Shown here: positions 10,146 to 22,934 of the stretch, one piece after another | Layout: each line of letters starts with the position of its first letter | Numbering within the stretch: position 1 is the first letter of the stretch | Source of the DNA: Hydractinia symbiolongicarpus | Lineage: Eukaryota; Cnidaria; Hydrozoa; Anthoathecata; Hydractiniidae | Reading direction: 5' to 3' | Assembly (NCBI RefSeq): GCF_029227915.1 | Contig: NC_079876.1 | Coordinates: 3,660,001-3,724,000, forward strand | Length of the DNA stretch: 64,000 nucleotides | Made by a program: the position numbers and the translations under genes | The notes under the pieces: model-generated | Told to the model about the DNA's origin: nothing | What the model saw: the letters and a program-made list of their open reading frames with translations, nothing else | The model's database searches: none

Positions 10146-12008
10146 AACTCAAACGGATTGATACTGTTAGAAAGTCAATGAATTGTAGTTTTTGAAACTG
10201 TCGCTATTTCTTCACTGCGCGATAACGGTTAGGATTGGTCCCACAGTAAAGAATGACTTATTTATCTAAACTCTTAAATGAAGCGCTACCACAGGGACCA
10301 GTGTAATCCCTGAGTTACGGCACTCATGTCAAATTAAGAAGAATGTTATTACTTGGTGTCCAATTGTCTTACTTTTACATTTATCAGGTCACAGCCCATA
10401 ATCAGTTCAATTAAGTCCCACAGTCAATCGTTTCACTGTTAAAAGCGATGCAACATAGTAATACCGGAAAGATATCACGAAATACATGTTGGTACGAATA
10501 TGTGACTCAACCGTTGTAACACAAACGGATTGATACTGTTAGAGAGTCAATGAAATGTAGTTTTTGAAACTGTCTCTATTTCTTCAGCGCGGGATAACGG
10601 CTAGGATTGGTCCCACAGTAAAAAATGACTTATTCATCTAAATTTTTAAATGAAGCGCTACCACAGCGCCCAGTGTAATCGCTGAGTTCCGGCAATCATG
10701 TCAAATTAAGAAGAATGTTACTTCTTGTAGTTCAATTGTCTCACTTATAATATTTATCAGGTCATAGTCCAGAGTTAGTTTAATTAAGTCCCACAGTCAG
10801 TTGTTTCATTGTTAAAAGCGATGCAATCTAGTAATATCAGAAAAATATCGCTAAATACATGTTGGTACGAATATGTGACTCAACCGTTGTAGCTTAAACG
10901 AACTGACACCGTTAGAAAGTCAATGAAATGTAGTTTTTGAAACTGTCGCTATTTCTTCTGCGCGCGATAACGGCTAGGATTGGTCCCACGGTAAAAATGA
11001 CTAATTTATCTAAATTTTTAAATGAAGCGCTACCACAGCGCCCAGTGTAATCGCTGAGGTGCGGCAATCATGTCAAATTTAGATGAATGTTATTTCTTGG
11101 AGTCCAATTGTCTCCTTCATCACATATATCAGGTGACAGTCCAAAGTTAGTTCAATTAAGTCCCATAGTCAATCGTTTCATTGTTAGAAGCGATGCAACC
11201 TAGTAATATCAGAAAAATATCGCTAAATACATGTTGGTACGAATATCTGACTCAACCGTTGTAACTCAAACGGATTGATACTGTTAGAAAGTCAATGAAT
11301 TGTAGTTTTTGAAACTGTCGCTATTTTTTAGCGCGCGATAACGGTTAGGATTGATCCCACAGTAAAAAATGACTTATTCATCTAAATTTTTAAATGAAGC
11401 GCTACCACAGCGTCCAGTGTAATCGCTGAGTTCCGGCAATCATGTCAAAATAAGATGAATGTTACTTCTTGGAGTCCAATTGTCTCCTTTATCACATTTA
11501 TCAAGTGACAGTCCAAAGTTAGTTCAATTAAGTCCCATAGTCAATTGTTTCATAGTTAAAAGAGATGCAACCTAGTAATATCAGAAAAATATCGCTAAAT
11601 ACATGTTGGTACAAATATGTGACTCAACTGTTGTAATTCAAACGGATTTATACTGTTAGAAAGTCAATGAATTGTAGTTTTCTGAAACTGTCGCTATTTC
11701 TTCAGCGCGTGATAACGGTTAGGATTGGTCCCACAGTAAAAAATGTCTTATTTATCTAAACTCTTAAATGAAGCGCTACCACAGCGCCCAGTGTAATCGC
11801 TGAGTTCCGGCAATCATGTCAAATTAAGATGAATGTTATTTCTTGGAGTCCAATTGTCTCATTTATCACATTTATCAAGTCACAGTCCAAAGTTAGTTCA
11901 ATTAAGTCCCACATTCAATCGTTTCACTGTTAAAAGCGATGCAACCTAGTAATATCACATAAATATCGCTAAATACATGTTGGTAAGAATATGTGACCCA
12001 ACATATGT
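10146..12008 (+). repeat. HOR copy 1 of 2, 1863-bp pentamer
   Basis: Unit starts 10221 (L), 10593 (U), 10966 (T), 11337 and 11711. The last unit is of the composite-left class, but at about 12000 it passes through an odd tract, GACCCAACATATGTAACTC, into a normal monomer end. That makes it a full-length 373-bp unit rather than a composite. Confidence 0.87.
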
Positions 12009-13867
12009 AACTCAAACGGATTGATACTGTTAGAAAGTCAATGAATTGTAGTTTTTGAAACTGTCGCTATTTCTTCACTGCGCGATAACGGTTAGGATTG
12101 GTCCCACAGTAAAGAATGACTTATTTATCTAAACTCTTAAATGAAGCGCTACCACAGGGACCAGTGTAATCCCTGAGTTACGGCACTCATGTCAAATTAA
12201 GAAGAATGTTATTACTTGGTGTCCAATTGTCTTACTTTTACATTTATCAGGTCACAGCCCATAATCAGTTCAATTAAGTCCCACAGTCAATCGTTTCACT
12301 GTTAAAAGCGATGCAACATAGTAATACCGGAAAGATATCACGAAATACATGTTGGTACGAATATGTGACTCAACCGTTGTAACACAAACGGATTGATACT
12401 GTTAGAGAGTCAATGAAATGTAGTTTTTGAAACTGTCTCTATTTCTTCAGCGCGGGATAACGGCTAGGATTGGTCCCACAGTAAAAAATGACTTATTCAT
12501 CTAAATTTTTAAATGAAGCGCTACCACAGCGCCCAGTGTAATCGCTGAGTTCCGGCAATCATGTCAAATTAAGAAGAATGTTACTTCTTGTAGTTCAATT
12601 GTCTCACTTATAATATTTATCAGGTCATAGTCCAGAGTTAGTTTAATTAAGTCCCACAGTCAGTTGTTTCATTGTTAAAAGCGATGCAATCTAGTAATAT
12701 CAGAAAAATATCGCTAAATACATGTTGGTACGAATATGTGACTCAACCGTTGTAGCTTAAACGAACTGACACCGTTAGAAAGTCAATGAAATGTAGTTTT
12801 TGAAACTGTCGCTATTTCTTCTGCGCGCGATAACGGCTAGGATTGGTCCCACGGTAAAAATTACTAATTTATCTAAATTTTTAAATGAAGCGCTACCACA
12901 GCGCCCAGTGTAATCGCTGAGGTGCGGCAATCATGTCAAATTAAGATGAATGTTATTTCTTGGAGTCCAATTGTCTCCTTCATCACATATATCAGGTGAC
13001 AGTCCAAAGTTAGTTCAATTAAGTCCCATAGTCAATCGTTTCATTGTTAGAAGCGATGCAACCTAGTAATATCAGAAAAATATCGCTAAATACATGTTGG
13101 TACGAATATCTGACTCAACCGTTGTAACTCAAACGGATTGATACTGTTAGAAAGTCAATGAATTGTAGTTTTTGAAACTGTCGCTATTTTTTAGCGCGCG
13201 ATAACGGTTAGGATTGATCCCACAGTAAAAAATGACTTATTCATCTAAATTTTTAAATTAAGCGCTACCACAGCGTCCAGTGTAATCGCTGAGTTCCGGC
13301 AATCATGTCAAAATAAGATGAATGTTACTTCTTGGAGTCCAATTGTCTCCTTTATCACATTTATCAAGTGACAGTCCAAAGTTAGTTCAATTAAGTCCCA
13401 TAGTCAATTGTTTCATAGTTAAAAGAGATGCAACCTAGTAATATCAGAAAAATATCGCTAAATACATGTTGGTACAAATATGTGACTCAACTGTTGTAAT
13501 TCAAACGGATTTATACTGTTAGAAAGTCAATGAATTGTAGTTTTCTGAAACTGTCGCTATTTCTTCAGCGCGTGATAACGGTTAGGATTGGTCCCACAGT
13601 AAAAAATGTCTTATTTATCTAAACTCTTAAATGAAGCGCTACCACAGCGCCCAGTGTAATCGCTGAGTTCCGGCAATCATGTCAAATTAAGATGAATGTT
13701 ATTTCTTGGAGTCCAATTGTCTCATTTATCACATTTATCAAGTCACAGTCCAAAGTTAGTTCAATTAAGTCCCACATTCAATCGTTTCACTGTTAAAAGC
13801 GATGCAACCTAGTAATATCACATAAATATCGCTAAATACATGTTGGTAAGAATATGTGACCCAACCG
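12009..13867 (+). repeat. HOR copy 2 of 2, 1863-bp pentamer
   Basis: Unit starts 12084, 12456, 12829, 13200 and 13574 are each 1863 bp after those of copy 1. A few single-base differences are visible (for example AAAAATTACTAA at 12857 against AAAAATGACTAA in copy 1). At the end the sequence continues as a true composite unit with its junction at 13886. Confidence 0.86.
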
Positions 13868-14126
13868 TTGTAACTCAAACGGACTGACATCGACAATTGT
13901 CTCATTTATCACATTTATAAGGTCACAGCCCAAAATCAGTTCAATAAAGTCCCACAGTCAATCGTTTCACTGTTAAAAGCGATAAAACCTAGTAATACCG
14001 GAAAGATATCACGAAATACATGTTGGTACGAATTTGTGACTCAACCGTTGTAACGCAAACGAATTGATACTGTTAGAAAGTCAATGAAATGTAGTTTTTG
14101 AAACTGTCTCTATTTCTTCAGCGCGG
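13574..14126 (+). repeat. Composite 1.5-length unit, junction at 13893/13894
   Basis: Same junction with the ATAAGG-type right half. It marks the start of the 4988-bp duplication's recognisable content and is followed by U and T units. Confidence 0.9.
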
Positions 14127-15990
14127 GATAACGGCTAGGATTGGTCCCACAGTAAAAAATGACTTATTCATCTAAATTTTTAAATGAAACGCTACCACAG
14201 CGCCCAGTGTAATCGCTGAGTTCCGGCAATCATGTCAAATTAAGAAGAATGTTACTTCTTGGAGTTCAATTGTCTCACTTATAATTTTTATCAGGTCACA
14301 GTCCAGAGTTAGTTTAATTAAGTCCCACAGTCAGTCGTTTCATTGTTAAAAGCGATGCAATCCAGTAATATCAGAAAAATATCGCTAAATACATGTTGGT
14401 ACGAATACGTGACCCAACCGTTGTAACTCAAACGGACTGACGCCGTTAGAAAGTCAATGAAATGTGGTTTTTGAAACTGCCGCTATTTCTTCAGCGCGCG
14501 ATAACGGCTAGGATTGGTCCCACGGTAAAGAATGACTTATTTATCAAAATTTTTAAATGAAGCGCTACCACAGCGCCCAGTGTAATCGCTGAGTTGCGGC
14601 AATCATGTCAAATTAAGATGAATGTTATTTCCTGGAGTCCAATTGTCTCCTTTGTCACACTTATCAGGTGACAGTCCAAAGTTAGTTCAATTAAGTCCCA
14701 TAGTCTACCGTTTCATAGTTAAAAGCGATGCAACCTAGTAATATCAGAAATATATCGCTAAATACATGTTGGTACGAATATGTGACTCAACTGTTGCAAC
14801 TCAAACGGATTGATACTGTTAGAAAGTCAATGAATTGTAGTTTTTGAAACTGTCGCTATTTCTTCAGTGCGCGATAACGGCTAGGATTGGTCCCACAGTA
14901 AAGAATGACTTATTTATCTAAACTCTTAAATGAAGCGCTACCACAGCGCCCAGTGTAATCGCTGAGTTCCGGCAATCATGTCAAATTAAGATGAATGTTA
15001 TTTCTTGGAGTCCAATTGTCTCCTTCATCACATATATCCGGTGACAGTCCAAAGTTAGTTCAATTAAGTCCCATAGTCAATCGTTATATAGTTAGAAGCG
15101 ATGCAACCTAGTAATATCAGAAAAATATCGCTAAATACATGTTGGTACGAATATCTGACTCAACCGTTGTAACTCAAACGGATTGATACTGTTAGAAAGT
15201 CAATGAATTGTAGTTTTTGAAACTGTCGCCATTTTTTCAGCGCGCGATAACGGTTAGGATTGGTCCCACAGTAAAAAATGACTTATTCATCTAAATTTTT
15301 AAATGAAGCGCTACAACAGCACCCAGTGTAATCGCTGAGTTCCGGCAATCATGTCAAATTAAGAAGAATGTTACTTCTTGGAGTTCAATTGTCTCACTTA
15401 TAATATTTATCAGGTCACAGTCCAGAGTTAGTTTAATTAAGTCCCACAGTCAGTCGTTTCATTGTTAAAAGCGATGCAATCTAGTAATATCAGAAAAATA
15501 TCACTAAATACATGTTGGTACGAATATGTGATCCAACCGTTGTAAGTTAAACGGATTGATACTGTTAGAAAGTCAATGAATTGTAGTTTTTGAAACTGTA
15601 GCTATTTCTTCAGTGCGCGATAACGGTTAGGATTGGTCCCACAGTAAAGAATGACCTATTTATCTAAACTCTTAAATGAAGCGCTACCACAGCGCCCAGT
15701 GTAATCGCTGAGTTCCGGCAGTCATGTCAAATAAAGATGAATGTTATTTCTTGGAGTCCAATTGTCTCATTTATCACATTTATTAGGTCACAGCCCAAAA
15801 TCAGTTCAATAAAGTCCCACAGTCAATCGTTTCACTGTTAAAGCGATACAACCTAGTAATACCGGAAAGATATCACGAAATACATGTTGGTACGAATATG
15901 TGACTCAACCGTTGTAACTCAAACGGATTGATACTGTTAGAAAGTCAATGAAACGTAGTTTTTGAAACTGTCTCTGTTTCTTCAGCGCGG

Positions 15991-16326
15991 GATAACGGCT
16001 AGGATTTTTAAATGAAGCGCTACCACAGCGCCCAGTGTAATCGCTGAGTTCCAGCAATCATGTCAAATTAAGATGAATGTTATTTCTTGGAGTCCAATTG
16101 TCTCATTTATCACATTTATCAGGTCACACTCCAAAGTTAGTTCAATTAAGTCCAACATTCAATTGTTTCACTGTTAAAAGCGATGCAACCTAGTAATAAC
16201 AGATAAATATCGCAAAATACATGTTGGTACGAATGTGTGACACAACCGTTGCAACTCCAACGGACTGACATGGTAGAAAGTCAATGAAATGTAGTTTTTG
16301 AAACTGTCGCTATTTCTTCTGCGCCC
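15991..16326 (+). repeat. First 36-bp-deleted (short) monomer, 336 bp
   Basis: The front reads GGCTAGGATTTTTAAATG, lacking the first GTCCCACAGT copy and the following A/T-rich tract. The body has TCCAACATTCAATTG and AATAACAGATAAATATCGC and ends with GACATGGTAGAAAG, which are class S marks. Its duplicate is at 20979-21314. It is the leftmost occurrence of the deletion that is common beyond 23 kb. Confidence 0.9.
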
Positions 16327-18033
16327 GATAACGGCTAGGATTGGTCCAACGGTAAAAATGACTAATTTATCTAAATTTTTAAATGAAGCGCTACCACAGC
16401 GCCCAGTGTAATCGCTGAGATGCGGCAATCATGTCAAATTAAGATGAATGTTATTTCGTGGAGTCCAATTGTCTCCTTCATCACATATATCAGGTGACAG
16501 TCCAAAGTTAGTTCAATTAAGTCCCATAGTCATTCGTTATATAGTTAGAAGCGATGCAACCTAGTAATATCAGAAAAATATCGCTAAATACATGTTGGTA
16601 CGAATATCTGACTCAACCGTTGTAACTCAAACGGATTGATACTGTTAGAAAGTCAATGAATTGTAGTTTTTGAAACTGTCGCTATTTTTTCAGCGCGCGA
16701 TAACGGTTAGGATTGGTCCCACAGTAAAAAATGACTTATTCATCTAAATTTTTAAATGAAGCGCTACCACAGCACCCAGTGTAATCGCTGAGTTCCGGCA
16801 ATCATGTCAAATTAAGAAGAATGTTACTTCTTGGAGTTCAATTGTCTCACTTATATTATTTATCAGGTCACAGTCCAGAGTTAGTTTAATTAAGTCCCAC
16901 AGTCAGTCGTTTCATTGTTAAAAGCGATGCAATCTAGTAATATCAGAAAAATATCGCTAAATACATGTTGGTACGAATATGTGACCCAACCGTTGTAACT
17001 CAAACGGATTGATACTGTTAGAAAGTCAATGAATTGTAGTTTTTGAAACTGTAGCTATTTCTTCTGCGCCCGATAACGGCTAGGATTGGTCCCACGGGAA
17101 AAATGACTAATTTATCTAAATTTTTAAATGAAGCGCTCCCACAGCGCCCAGTGTAATCGCTGAGGTGCGGCAATCATGTCAAATTAAGATGAATGTTATT
17201 TCGTGGAGTTCAATTGTCTCCTTCATCACATATATCAGGTGACAGTCCAAAGTTAGTTCAATTAAGTCCCATAGTCATTCGTTATATAGTTAGAAGCGAT
17301 GCAACCTAGTAATATCAGAAAAATATCGCTAAATACATGTTGGTACGAATATCTGACTCAACCGTTGTAACTCAAACGGATTGATACTGTTAGAAAGTCA
17401 ATGAATTGTAGTTTTTGAAACTGTCGCTATTTTTTCAGCGCGCGATAACGGTTAGGATTGGTCCCACAGTAAAAAATGACTTATTCATCTAAATTTTTAA
17501 ATGAAGCGCTACCACAGCACCCAGTGTAATCGCTGAGTTCCGGCAATCATGTCAAATTAAGAAGAATGTTACTTCTTGGAGTTCAATTGTCTCACTTATA
17601 ATATTTATCAGGTCACAGTCCAGAGTTAGTTTAATTAAGTCCCACAGTCAGTCGTTTCATTGTTAAAAGCGATGCAATCTAGTAATATCAGAAAAATATC
17701 GCTAAATACATGTTGGTACGAATATGTGACCCAACCGTTGTAACTCAAACGGATTGATACTGTTAGAAAGTCAATGAATTGTAGTTTTTGAAACTGTAGC
17801 TATTTCTTCTGCGCCCGATAACGGCTAGGATTGGTCCCACGGGAAAAATGACTAATTTATCTAAATTTTTAAATGAAGCGCTCCCACAGCGCCCAGTGTA
17901 ATCGCTGAGGTGCGGCAATCATGTCAAATTAAGATGAATGTTATTTCGTGGAGTTCAATTGTCTCCTTCATCACATATATCAGGTGACAGTCCAAAGTTA
18001 GTTCAATTAAGTCCCATAGTCATTCGTTATATA

Positions 18034-21000
18034 GTTAGAAGCGATGCAACCTAGTAATATCAGAAAAATATCGCTAAATACATGTTGGTACGAATATCTG
18101 ACTCAACCGTTGTAACTCAAACGGATTGATACTGTTAGAAAGTCAATGAATTGTAGTTTTTGAAACTGTCGCTATTTTTTAGCGCGCGATAACGGTTAGG
18201 ATTGATCCCACAGTAAAAAATGACTTATTCATCTAAATTTTTAAATGAAGCGCTACCACAGCGTCCAGTGTAATCGCTGAGTTCCGGCAATCATGTCAAA
18301 ATAAGATGAATGTTACTTCTTGGAGTCCAATTGTCTCCTTTATCACATTTATCAAGTGACAGTCCAAAGTTAGTTCAATTAAGTCCCATAGTCAATTGTT
18401 TCATAGTTAAAAGAGATGCAACCTAGTAATATCAGAAAAATATCGCTAAATACATGTTGGTACAAATATGTGACTCAACTGTTGTAATTCAAACGGATTT
18501 ATACTGTTAGAAAGTCAATGAATTGTAGTTTTCTGAAACTGTCGCTATTTCTTCAGCGCGTGATAACGGTTAGGATTGGTCCCACAGTAAAAAATGTCTT
18601 ATTTATCTAAACTCTTAAATGAAGCGCTACCACAGCGCCCAGTGTAATCGCTGAGTTCCGGCAATCATGTCAAATTAAGATGAATGTTATTTCTTGGAGT
18701 CCAATTGTCTCATTTATCACATTTATCAAGTCACAGTCCAAAGTTAGTTCAATTAAGTCCCACATTCAATCGTTTCACTGTTAAAAGCGATGCAACCTAG
18801 TAATATCACATAAATATCGCTAAATACATGTTGGTAAGAATATGTGACCCAACCGTTGTAACTCAAACGGACTGACATCGACAATTGTCTCATTTATCAC
18901 ATTTATAAGGTCACAGCCCAAAATCAGTTCAATAAAGTCCCACAGTCAATCGTTTCACTGTTAAAAGCGATAAAACCTAGTAATACCGGAAAGATATCAC
19001 GAAATACATGTTGGTACGAATTTGTGACTCAACCGTTGTAACGCAAACGAATTGATACTGTTAGAAAGTCAATGAAATGTAGTTTTTGAAACTGTCTCTA
19101 TTTCTTCAGCGCGGGATAACGGCTAGGATTGGTCCCACAGTAAAAAATGACTTATTCATCTAAATTTTTAAATGAAACGCTACCACAGCGCCCAGTGTAA
19201 TCGCTGAGTTCCGGCAATCATGTCAAATTAAGAAGAATGTTACTTCTTGGAGTTCAATTGTCTCACTTATAATATTTATCAGGTCACAGTCCAGAGTTAG
19301 TTTAATTAAGTCCCACAGTCAGTCGTTTCATTGTTAAAAGCGATGCAATCCAGTAATATCAGAAAAATATCGCTAAATACATGTTGGTACGAATACGTGA
19401 CCCAACCGTTGTAACTCAAACGGACTGACGCCGTTAGAAAGTCAATGAAATGTGGTTTTTGAAACTGCCGCTATTTCTTCAGCGCGCGATAACGGCTAGG
19501 ATTGGTCCCACGGTAAAGAATGACTTATTTATCAAAATTTTTAAATGAAGCGCTACCACAGCGCCCAGTGTAATCGCTGAGTTGCGGCAATCATGTCAAA
19601 TTAAGATGAATGTTATTTCCTGGAGTCCAATTGTCTCCTTTGTCACACTTATCAGGTGACAGTCCAAAGTTAGTTCAATTAAGTCCCATAGTCAACCGTT
19701 TCATAGTTAAAAGCGATGCAACCTAATAATATCAGAAATATATCGCTAAATACATGTTGGTACGAATATGTGACTCAACTGTTGCAACTCAAACGGATTG
19801 ATACTGTTAGAAAGTCAATGAATTGTAGTTTTTGAAACTGTCGCTATTTCTTCAGTGCGCGATAACGGTTAGGATTGGTCCCACAGTAAAGAATGACTTA
19901 TTTATCTAAACTCTTAAATGAAGCGCTACCACAGCGCCCAGTGTAATCGCTGAGTTCCGGCAATCATGTCAAATTAAGATGAATGTTATTTCTTGGAGTC
20001 CAATTGTCTCCTTCATCACATATATCCGGTGACAGTCCAAAGTTAGTTCAATTAAGTCCCATAGTCAATCGTTATATAGTTAGAAGCGATGCAACCTAGT
20101 AATATCAGAAAAATATCGCTAAATACATGTTGGTACGAATATCTGACTCAACCGTTGTAACTCAAACGGATTGATACTGTTAGAAAGTCAATGAATTGTA
20201 GTTTTTGAAACTGTCGCCATTTTTTCAGCGCGCGATAACGGTTAGGATTGGTCCCACAGTAAAAAATGACTTATTCATCTAAATTTTTAAATGAAGCGCT
20301 ACAACAGCACCCAGTGTAATCGCTGAGTTCCGGCAATCATGTCAAATTAAGAAGAATGTTACTTCTTGGAGTTCAATTGTCTCACTTATAATATTTATCA
20401 GGTCACAGTCCAGAGTTAGTTTAATTAAGTCCCACAGTCAGTCGTTTCATTGTTAAAAGCGATGCAATCTAGTAATATCAGAAAAATATCACTAAATACA
20501 TGTTGGTACGAATATGTGACCCAACCGTTGTAAGTTAAACGGATTGATACTGTTAGAAAGTCAATGAATTGTAGTTTTTGAAACTGTAGCTATTTCTTCA
20601 GTGCGCGATAACGGTTAGGATTGGTCCCACAGTAAAGAATGACCTATTTATCTAAACTCTTAAATGAAGCGCTACCACAGCGCCCAGTGTAATCGCTGAG
20701 TTCCGGCAGTCATGTCAAATAAAGATGAATGTTATTTCTTGGAGTCCAATTGTCTCATTTATCACATTTATTAGGTCACAGCCCAAAATCAGTTCAATAA
20801 AGTCCCACAGTCAATCGTTTCACTGTTAAAGCGATACAAGCTAGTAATACCGGAAAGATATCACGAAATACATGTTGGTACGAATATGTGACTCAACCGT
20901 TGTAACTCAAACGGATTGATACTGTTAGAAAGTCAATGAAACGTAGTTTTTGAAACTGTCTCTGTTTCTTCAGCGCGGGATAACGGCTAGGATTTTTAAA

Positions 21001-22934
21001 TGAAGCGCTACCACAGCGCCCAGTGTAATCGCTGAGTTCCAGCAATCATGTCAAATTAAGATGAATGTTATTTCTTGGAGTCCAATTGTCTCATTTATCA
21101 CATTTATCAGGTCACACTCCAAAGTTAGTTCAATTAAGTCCAACATTCAATTGTTTCACTGTTAAAAGCGATGCAACCTAGTAATAACAGATAAATATCG
21201 CAAAATACATGTTGGTACGAATGTGTGACACAACCGTTGCAACTCCAACGGACTGACATGGTAGAAAGTCAATGAAATGTAGTTTTTGAAACTGTCGCTA
21301 TTTCTTCTGCGCCCGATAACGGCTAGGATTGGTCCCACGGTAAAAATGACTAATTTATCTAAATTTTTAAATGAAGCGCTACCACAGCGCCCAGTGTAAT
21401 CGCTGAGATGCGGCAATCATGTCAAATTAAGATGAATGTTATTTCGTGGAGTCCAATTGTCTCCTTCATCACATATATCAGGTGACAGTCCAAAGTTAGT
21501 TCAATTAAGTCCCATAGTCATTCGTTATATAGTTAGAAGCGATGCAACCTAGTAATATCAGAAAAATATCGCTAAATACATGTTGGTACGAATATCTGAC
21601 TCAACCGTTGTAACTCAAACGGATTGATACTGTTAGAAAGTCAATGAATTGTAGTTTTTCAAACTGTCGCTATTTTTTCAGCGCGCGATAACGGTTAGGA
21701 TTGGTCCCACAGTAAAAAATGACTTATTCATCTAAATTTTTAAATGAAGCGCTACCACAGCACCCAGTGTAATCGCTGAGTTCCGGCAATCATGTCAAAT
21801 TAAGAAGAATGTTACTTCTTGGAGTTCAATTGTCTCACTTATATTATTTATCAGGTCACAGTCCAGAGTTAGTTTAATTAAGTCCCACAGTCAGTCGTTT
21901 CATTGTTAAAAGCGATGCAATCTAGTAATATCAGAAAAATATCGCTAAATACATGTTGGTACGAATATGTGACCCAACCGTTGTAACTCAAACGGATTGA
22001 TACTGTTAGAAAGTCAATGAATTGTAGTTTTTGAAACTGTAGCTATTTCTTCTGCGCCCGATAACGGCTAGGATTGGTCCCACGGGAAAAATGACTAATT
22101 TATCTAAATTTTTAAATGAAGCGCTCCCACAGCGCCCAGTGTAATCGCTGAGGTGCGGCAATCATGTCAAATTAAGATGAATGTTATTTCGTGGAGTTCA
22201 ATTGTCTCCTTCATCACATATATCAGGTGACAGTCCAAAGTTAGTTCAATTAAGTCCCATAGTCATTCGTTATATAGTTAGAAGCGATGCAACCTAGTAA
22301 TATCAGAAAAATATCGCTAAATACATGTTGGTACGAATATCTGACTCAACCGTTGTAACTCAAACGGATTGATACTGTTAGAAAGTCAATGAATTGTAGT
22401 TTTTGAAACTGTCGCTATTTTTTCAGCGCGCGATAACGGTTAGGATTGGTCCCACAGTAAAAAATGACTTATTCATCTAAATTTTTAAATGAAGCGCTAC
22501 CACAGCACCCAGTGTAATCGCTGAGTTCCGGCAATCATGTCAAATTAAGAAGAATGTTACTTCTTGGAGTTCAATTGTCTCACTTATAATATTTATCAGG
22601 TCACAGTCCAGAGTTAGTTTAATTAAGTCCCACAGTCAGTCGTTTCATTGTTAAAAGCGATGCAATCTAGTAATATCAGAAAAATATCGCTAAATACATG
22701 TTGGTACGAATATGTGACCCAACCGTTGTAACTCAAACGGATTGATACTGTTAGAAAGTCAATGAATTGTAGTTTTTGAAACTGTAGCTATTTCTTCTGC
22801 GCCCGATAACGGCTAGGATTGGTCCCACGGGAAAAATGACTAATTTATCTAAATTTTTAAATGAAGCGCTCCCACAGCGCCCAGTGTAATCGCTGAGGTG
22901 CGGCAATCATGTCAAATTAAGATGAATGTTATTT
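18034..22934 (+). repeat. Large tandem duplication copy B, 4988-bp period, incomplete
   Basis: Unit starts 18188, 18562, 19115, 19488, 19861, 20234, 20607, 20979, 21315, 21687, 22060, 22432 and 22805. About nine single-base differences from copy A were seen by eye over 4.9 kb (for example near 19694, 19724, 19869, 20518, 20838, 21337 and 21660), giving roughly 99.8% identity. The copy stops at about 22934, where it switches into the 36-bp-deletion block. Confidence 0.87.
18562..19114 (+). repeat. Composite 1.5-length unit, junction at 18881/18882
   Basis: The 4988-bp duplicate of the composite at 13574, and the last composite in the window. None is found to the right of 19.1 kb. Confidence 0.9.

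Larger units (their letters stand above)
13046..18033 (+). repeat. Large tandem duplication copy A, 4988-bp period
   Basis: Unit starts 13200, 13574 (composite), 14127, 14500, 14873, 15246, 15619, 15991 (first 36-bp-deleted unit), 16327, 16699, 17072, 17444 and 17817. Every one recurs 4988 bp later. Units 16327-17071 and 17072-17816 also form a smaller tandem dimer with a 745-bp period, marked by CTTCTGCGCCCGATAACGG. The left limit is the GTTAGAAGCG tract, before which A and B differ. Confidence 0.87.

Noticed and set aside
12000-12010. Assembly join error at the ACATATG tract
   Set aside because: The flanking monomer keeps its normal 373-bp length and the sequence on both sides is ordinary satellite, so a biological exchange is as likely; it cannot be settled without reads and is listed as a finding.
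16174-16428. 84-aa frame on the - strand, repeated at 21162-21416, and a 79-aa frame at 41117-41356
   Set aside because: All start with TTG on the reverse strand and span a monomer boundary. The duplicate at 21162 exists because of the 4988-bp duplication. No recognisable domain.
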